From Melioribacter sp. (lineage in GTDB: Bacteria; Bacteroidota; Ignavibacteria; Ignavibacteriales; Melioribacteraceae), in contig VEPI01000063.1 of assembly GCA_012026935.1 (NCBI GenBank), positions 23,327 through 86,826 of the forward strand: a stretch of 63,500 bases of DNA, in the 5' to 3' direction. The notes below the pieces were generated by a model. The model saw only the letters and a program-made list of their open reading frames with translations, did not search any database and was not told where the DNA came from. This document shows, piece after piece, positions 60,001 to 63,500 of this stretch (positions are counted from its first letter, which is position 1; every line of letters begins with the position of its first letter). Position numbers and translations under genes: made by a program.

Positions 60001-61104
60001 TTACACTCTCAAAAAAGTTTTTTTCTTGTACAGGAAATAAAGAAGCGCCCACTCAATTGCGATGACACAGCAGGCAAATATTGCAGGCTGTAATCCTTTA
60101 TCAAACCAGCCGAGAGCGAATCCAAAAAGTTTTTTAACTGTGCGCGTGTAATCGATCCATGATGATGCAAGATAAACTGTAATTGAGTTCATACCGATTA
60201 CAACAAAAAAGAATGCCCACTTTTTAAAATCAAGCACATCTATCACAAAATAGAATATTGTTAAGAGAAGAATTGACCAGCCCGCAGTATATAAGGCAAA
60301 TGAACTTGTCCAAAGATTTTTATTTATCGGGTAAGCAAAATTTATGAATAAAGATAAAAGTAGAAGCGAGCCGGCTGCAATCAGCAAATAGCCAATTTTA
60401 GTAAAACCGTTTATCTTTTCATTTTTAATATACGATCCTGTAAGCGCACCCATCAAGGCTGTAGCAGTTGCAGAAATTTTTACAAGCCATCCTTCGGGGT
60501 CGTGAATACCGAGATAAAGTTTTCCCGGCATAAGCATTCTGTCAATAAAACCGTTTATGCTTCCTTCTTTTGTCAGCACCCCGGCACCGTAACCCGGAAC
60601 GGGAATAAAATTCTGAATTGCCCAGTAACCAAGTAAAATTCCAACAACCCAATAAATTTGTAGTTTCCAATTTGTGTTCAGGAAAATAATTGCTGCAAGA
60701 AAATATGCAATACCAATTTGTCCAAGCACACTTGCGTATCTAATGTGTTGAAGATTCCAATCGCTTTGATAATTATAAAACACACCGAATAAAACCAATA
60801 ATGCGGCTCTACGTAAAACCTTAAGATAGATTTTATTTTTTGGAACTCCTTTTTCCAATTGTCGTGATAGAGAGAACGGCATTGCAACACCGGAGAGAAA
60901 AAGAAACAAAGGAAAGATGAGATCGTAAAAACTAAATCCGTTCCATTCGGAATGTTCAAGCTGTGCCGACATCCAAACGAAAATAGGAAAGCCGGTGTAT
61001 TTTTTTAGCACATGAAATATTTCTTCGCCGCCGATAATCCAGAACATATCAAATCCTCTTAATGCATCCAGAGAGAGTAAACGGTTAGATTTTATTTCTT
61101 CCAT
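60001..61104 (-). CDS. DUF5009 / HGSNAT-like acyltransferase membrane protein
   Basis: 367 residues, about ten helices. The start LLSLDALRGFDMFWIIGGEEI and LIFPLFLFLSGVAMPFSLSRQ are typical of DUF5009, related to heparan-alpha-glucosaminide N-acetyltransferase. In Bacteroidota it is common in glycan-utilisation loci. It may acetylate or de-acetylate a sugar across the membrane; the reaction is inference. Confidence 0.88.
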   Translation of the reverse strand: MEEIKSNRLLSLDALRGFDMFWIIGGEEIFHVLKKYTGFPIFVWMSAQLEHSEWNGFSFYDLIFPLFLFLSGVAMPFSLSRQLEKGVPKNKIYLKVLRRAALLVLFGVFYNYQSDWNLQHIRYASVLGQIGIAYFLAAIIFLNTNWKLQIYWVVGILLGYWAIQNFIPVPGYGAGVLTKEGSINGFIDRMLMPGKLYLGIHDPEGWLVKISATATALMGALTGSYIKNEKINGFTKIGYLLIAAGSLLLLSLFINFAYPINKNLWTSSFALYTAGWSILLLTIFYFVIDVLDFKKWAFFFVVIGMNSITVYLASSWIDYTRTVKKLFGFALGWFDKGLQPAIFACCVIAIEWALLYFLYKKKTFLRV

Positions 61105-61163
61105 CTTAATCCTCTAATATTAATTCTGAAAAAATAGATTCTTCCGACAACTGTTTTTTAATT

Positions 61164-62513
61164 TTACATTACCATCAATTCTCTTTTCTTTTTCCACATG
61201 CCGCGGGTAAAATCCGGAAATTTTTGCGGCGCACTTTTCTGTTTGATTGATCTTTCACTCAGTTCGCAAACCGCACTTATAACGGCGGCATCATAAACAT
61301 CCATATCCGGCTCAACACCTTTAAGAAGCGAGTTAATCAATCTGTAATCTTCAATAAAATCCATTCCGCCGTGCCCAGCGCCTTTGCTCTGTTCTTCAAG
61401 ATCAACCCAAATTGGGTGCTCGTATTTTTTCATATATTCATCAATCTTCTCCCATGCATCCGGTTTACCTTCCTGCTCAATATAAATTTTTTGTTCGGGA
61501 TATTTTCTTACAAGTCCTTTGGTTCCCTGAACATAAATATTTCTGCTGTAAGGACGAGGAGAACTTGTATCATGCGTTAAAACAACTGTTTCGCCGTTTA
61601 TAGTTTTAAGAACAGTTGTAACCACATCGCTTAAAACAAATTTCTCTCTTGCTTGAGGACTATCAGCACCGAATTTTTTTTCTGCATATAAATGAAGCCC
61701 GCGGGTTTTTGTTCCGAACGAAACTAAATAGTCGAAATAATTTCCGCGGTTGATATCAAGACATTGTGCAACAGGACCAAGTCCGTGTGTAGGATACAGG
61801 TCACCATTCCGTTTCATCGAGTGTGTCCTGCGCCAGAGACCCTCACCTTCCATATCATGTTTTACTCCGCGCAGATCATGTAAATAACCGCATTCAGCAT
61901 GAAGCAATTCGCCGAACAATCCTTTCTTAACCATATTTAGAATCATCATTTCGGTTTTATCATAGTTACAGTTTTCCATCATAATGCAATACTTGCCGGT
62001 TTTTTCGGAAACTTCGACGAGTTGCCAACAATCTTCAATTGTATAAGCTGCGGGCACTTCTGTTGCCGCATGTTTTCCGTTCTTCAATGCTTCTATGCAA
62101 ACCGGTACATGCCATTCCCATGGAGTTGCGGTGTAAACAAGATCAACATCATCACGCTGACACAAGCGTTTAAAATCAGTTTCGCTTTTTGTATATGCTT
62201 CCGGTTTTTTGAAACCGGCTTTCACAATCATATCTTGAGCTCTTGCTGCATGTGCTTCGACAATATCACACACTGCAACTATCTCGGCACCTTTTATTTT
62301 TATTAAGTTGGAAACATGATCTGTTCCCATTCCGCCAACACCAACATAACCTATACGCACTTTCTCCATGGGCTTTGCAGTAGGTGCAACTTTTGCCGGA
62401 CTTTTTAATTTCTGCTGTAGCTCTTCTGCCAGCGCAACACTGCTTACGGCAATTCCCACTCCAGCCATTGCACTTTTTTTAATGAAATCTCTACGGTTTA
62501 ATTCTTCGCTCAT
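61164..62513 (-). CDS. Gfo/Idh/MocA-type GH109-like N-acetylgalactosaminidase, Tat-exported
   Basis: 449 residues. Tat signal RRDFIKKSAMAGVG (~7-20). Rossmann NAD motif RIGYVGVGGMGTDHV (~50), then ATPWEWHVPVCIEALKNGKHAATEVP and HGGMDFIEDYRLINSLL, the typical GH109 motif. GH109 enzymes cleave alpha-GalNAc with NAD+ as cofactor. Close Gfo/Idh/MocA oxidoreductases look alike, so the call is moderate. Confidence 0.82.
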   Translation of the reverse strand: MSEELNRRDFIKKSAMAGVGIAVSSVALAEELQQKLKSPAKVAPTAKPMEKVRIGYVGVGGMGTDHVSNLIKIKGAEIVAVCDIVEAHAARAQDMIVKAGFKKPEAYTKSETDFKRLCQRDDVDLVYTATPWEWHVPVCIEALKNGKHAATEVPAAYTIEDCWQLVEVSEKTGKYCIMMENCNYDKTEMMILNMVKKGLFGELLHAECGYLHDLRGVKHDMEGEGLWRRTHSMKRNGDLYPTHGLGPVAQCLDINRGNYFDYLVSFGTKTRGLHLYAEKKFGADSPQAREKFVLSDVVTTVLKTINGETVVLTHDTSSPRPYSRNIYVQGTKGLVRKYPEQKIYIEQEGKPDAWEKIDEYMKKYEHPIWVDLEEQSKGAGHGGMDFIEDYRLINSLLKGVEPDMDVYDAAVISAVCELSERSIKQKSAPQKFPDFTRGMWKKKRELMVM

Positions 62514-62533
62514 TGCTGTATCCTTAATCTTAT

Positions 62534-63421
62534 TTAGAAAATTTTTAATCTTCTTGTAATTTCTCTTCCTTTTCCTGCAACAAAAATACTATCTGAAGTT
62601 AATGTAACTTTTGCAAAAGAAACACTATCCGGAGTATCAACCATTCCCTTAAAATTTATGAAATGCACCCCGTCTTTTAATGCATAACCGCCGGGGTGAT
62701 TGTGTCCGCAGAAATAAGCTTTAACACATTTATAATTTGTTAACATTGCCGTAAGCTCTTCATCATTGAATAGACTATGACAAGCGACGGGATAAATTGG
62801 AAAGTGACACATCACAATTATTTTTTTATTTTCTTTTACAGCAACATTAAGCTGATTTTCCAGCCATGAAAATTGTTTAGAGCTTAATCCGCCGTTAGCT
62901 TTGCCGGTGTTGCATCTGCCCGTTCTTAATAGTTTTGCATATAGAGTATCCCGCTCTGCTTTTTGTATTGAGTCTTGAGGCACTCTGAAACTTAAATCAT
63001 TTCCGTTTAGAAATATAAATATCCAATCGACTTTGGAAATGGAATAGTAGCCCTCTTTTAAATTCATTTTAGATAATACATGTGTTTTAAATTCCTCTTG
63101 CACATTAAACTCATGGTTGCCTAGAACAAAATAAACCGGTGCATTCGATTTTCTGAAATGAGGTAATATCACATCAAAGCTGTTGAAGTCACGGTCAATT
63201 GCATCTCCAAGATGGGCTACAAAATCAAGTTTCTGAGAATTAAAATAATTAATACAGCTGTCAAGTTTTACCGTCGAATTATTATAGTAACGAACATCAT
63301 TTGGTTCGCACTCACAATACTGAACGTCTGTAACAATTCCGATTGTTAGATTGGAATTTTCTTTTGGTTGAAAGTAGCAGCTGCCGAGAAAAAGCAGGAA
63401 GACTAGAAAAAGTTTTTTCAT
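62534..63421 (-). CDS. metallophosphoesterase lipoprotein
   Basis: 295 residues. A lipoprotein-like signal (FLLFLGSCYF). Metallophosphoesterase motifs: GIVTDVQYC, LGDAIDRDF, LGNHEF, MCHFPIYP and CGHNHPGG. Hydrolyses a phosphomonoester or diester with two metal ions. It is the first gene in the window of the minus-strand glycan cluster; its promoter and upstream neighbour lie beyond 63421. Confidence 0.9.
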   Translation of the reverse strand: MKKLFLVFLLFLGSCYFQPKENSNLTIGIVTDVQYCECEPNDVRYYNNSTVKLDSCINYFNSQKLDFVAHLGDAIDRDFNSFDVILPHFRKSNAPVYFVLGNHEFNVQEEFKTHVLSKMNLKEGYYSISKVDWIFIFLNGNDLSFRVPQDSIQKAERDTLYAKLLRTGRCNTGKANGGLSSKQFSWLENQLNVAVKENKKIIVMCHFPIYPVACHSLFNDEELTAMLTNYKCVKAYFCGHNHPGGYALKDGVHFINFKGMVDTPDSVSFAKVTLTSDSIFVAGKGREITRRLKIF

Positions 63422-63500
63422 TATTATTTTCCTATAAATTTATTTTATATAGAACAGCATTTCATCAGCGATTAATTGCTTTTTCATACCGGTACTTTCT

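Noticed and set aside
1-63500. tRNA, rRNA, CRISPR, prophage, insertion sequence or attachment sites
   Set aside because: I saw no direct-repeat array, transposase, integrase or RNA gene in the intergenic regions I read; not a computed search.

Overview
The window is AT-rich and looks like a chromosome segment from an Ignavibacteria-like member of the Bacteroidota/Chlorobi group. The main evidence is a type IX secretion (T9SS) C-terminal tail with the NYPNPFNP motif on a Kelch protein (2086-3360). Supporting evidence is the abundance of small outer-membrane barrels, an ExbB-ExbD-ExbD-TonB operon with a PstS-like lipoprotein and a TPR protein, and several TTG/GTG starts. The lineage call is inference. 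I saw no rRNA, tRNA, CRISPR array, prophage or insertion sequence.

Region 1 (1-12141) is regulatory. It opens with the tail of a sigma-54 activator, a membrane Ser/Thr kinase with PEGA repeats, the Kelch/T9SS protein and a DUF5683-like protein. A STAS protein, a U32 peptidase/tRNA-hydroxylase homologue and an MFS carrier follow. Then comes a same-strand signalling set: PAS-PAS histidine kinase, NtrC-type regulator, second STAS protein and receiver-PP2C phosphatase. This resembles a partner-switching module, but no RsbW-type kinase is visible. Region 2 (12178-18457) holds a DUF4922/HIT-like enzyme, an RlpA-like protein, two beta-barrels, an OmpR/EnvZ-type pair and a Lys-rich exported protein.

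Region 3 (18606-26060) is a nitrite-reduction and NO-stress locus. An Rrf2 regulator with three Cys is followed by a PH/zinc-ribbon membrane protein. On the opposite strand a tight six-gene operon runs nirK-cytochrome c fusion, FGE-like protein, SCO, RIC/YtfE, a four-helix heme-copper-oxidase-like protein and a methyltransferase. A polyferredoxin membrane protein is divergent from nirK. The shared intergenic region has a repeated ATCCGA motif around a good -35/-10 candidate.

Region 4 (26209-41864) is mixed: a four-repeat exported protein, cupin, DUF6599, DUF362, zinc-finger/DUF2007, fucose-isomerase-like enzyme, PfkB kinase, YncE/phosphoesterase, an EamA transporter that seems to start at AUU, half-size TauE, M1 peptidase and a second histidine-kinase/NtrC pair. 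Region 5 (42158-47897) is the Ton operon plus pyrophosphatase and an unlisted 52-residue membrane protein.

Region 6 (47949-63421) has an APC permease, an ABC-type membrane domain without an ATPase, a 40-residue membrane protein, and a large minus-strand glycan-degradation cluster. The cluster contains GH47, GH125, an SGNH hydrolase, GH35, two GH29, a DUF5009/HGSNAT-like protein, GH109-like and a metallophosphoesterase. The enzymes suit host-type N-glycans or mucin-like glycans (alpha-mannose, beta-galactose, fucose, GalNAc). The fucose-isomerase-like gene lies about 19 kb away. No SusC/SusD pair is present in the window.
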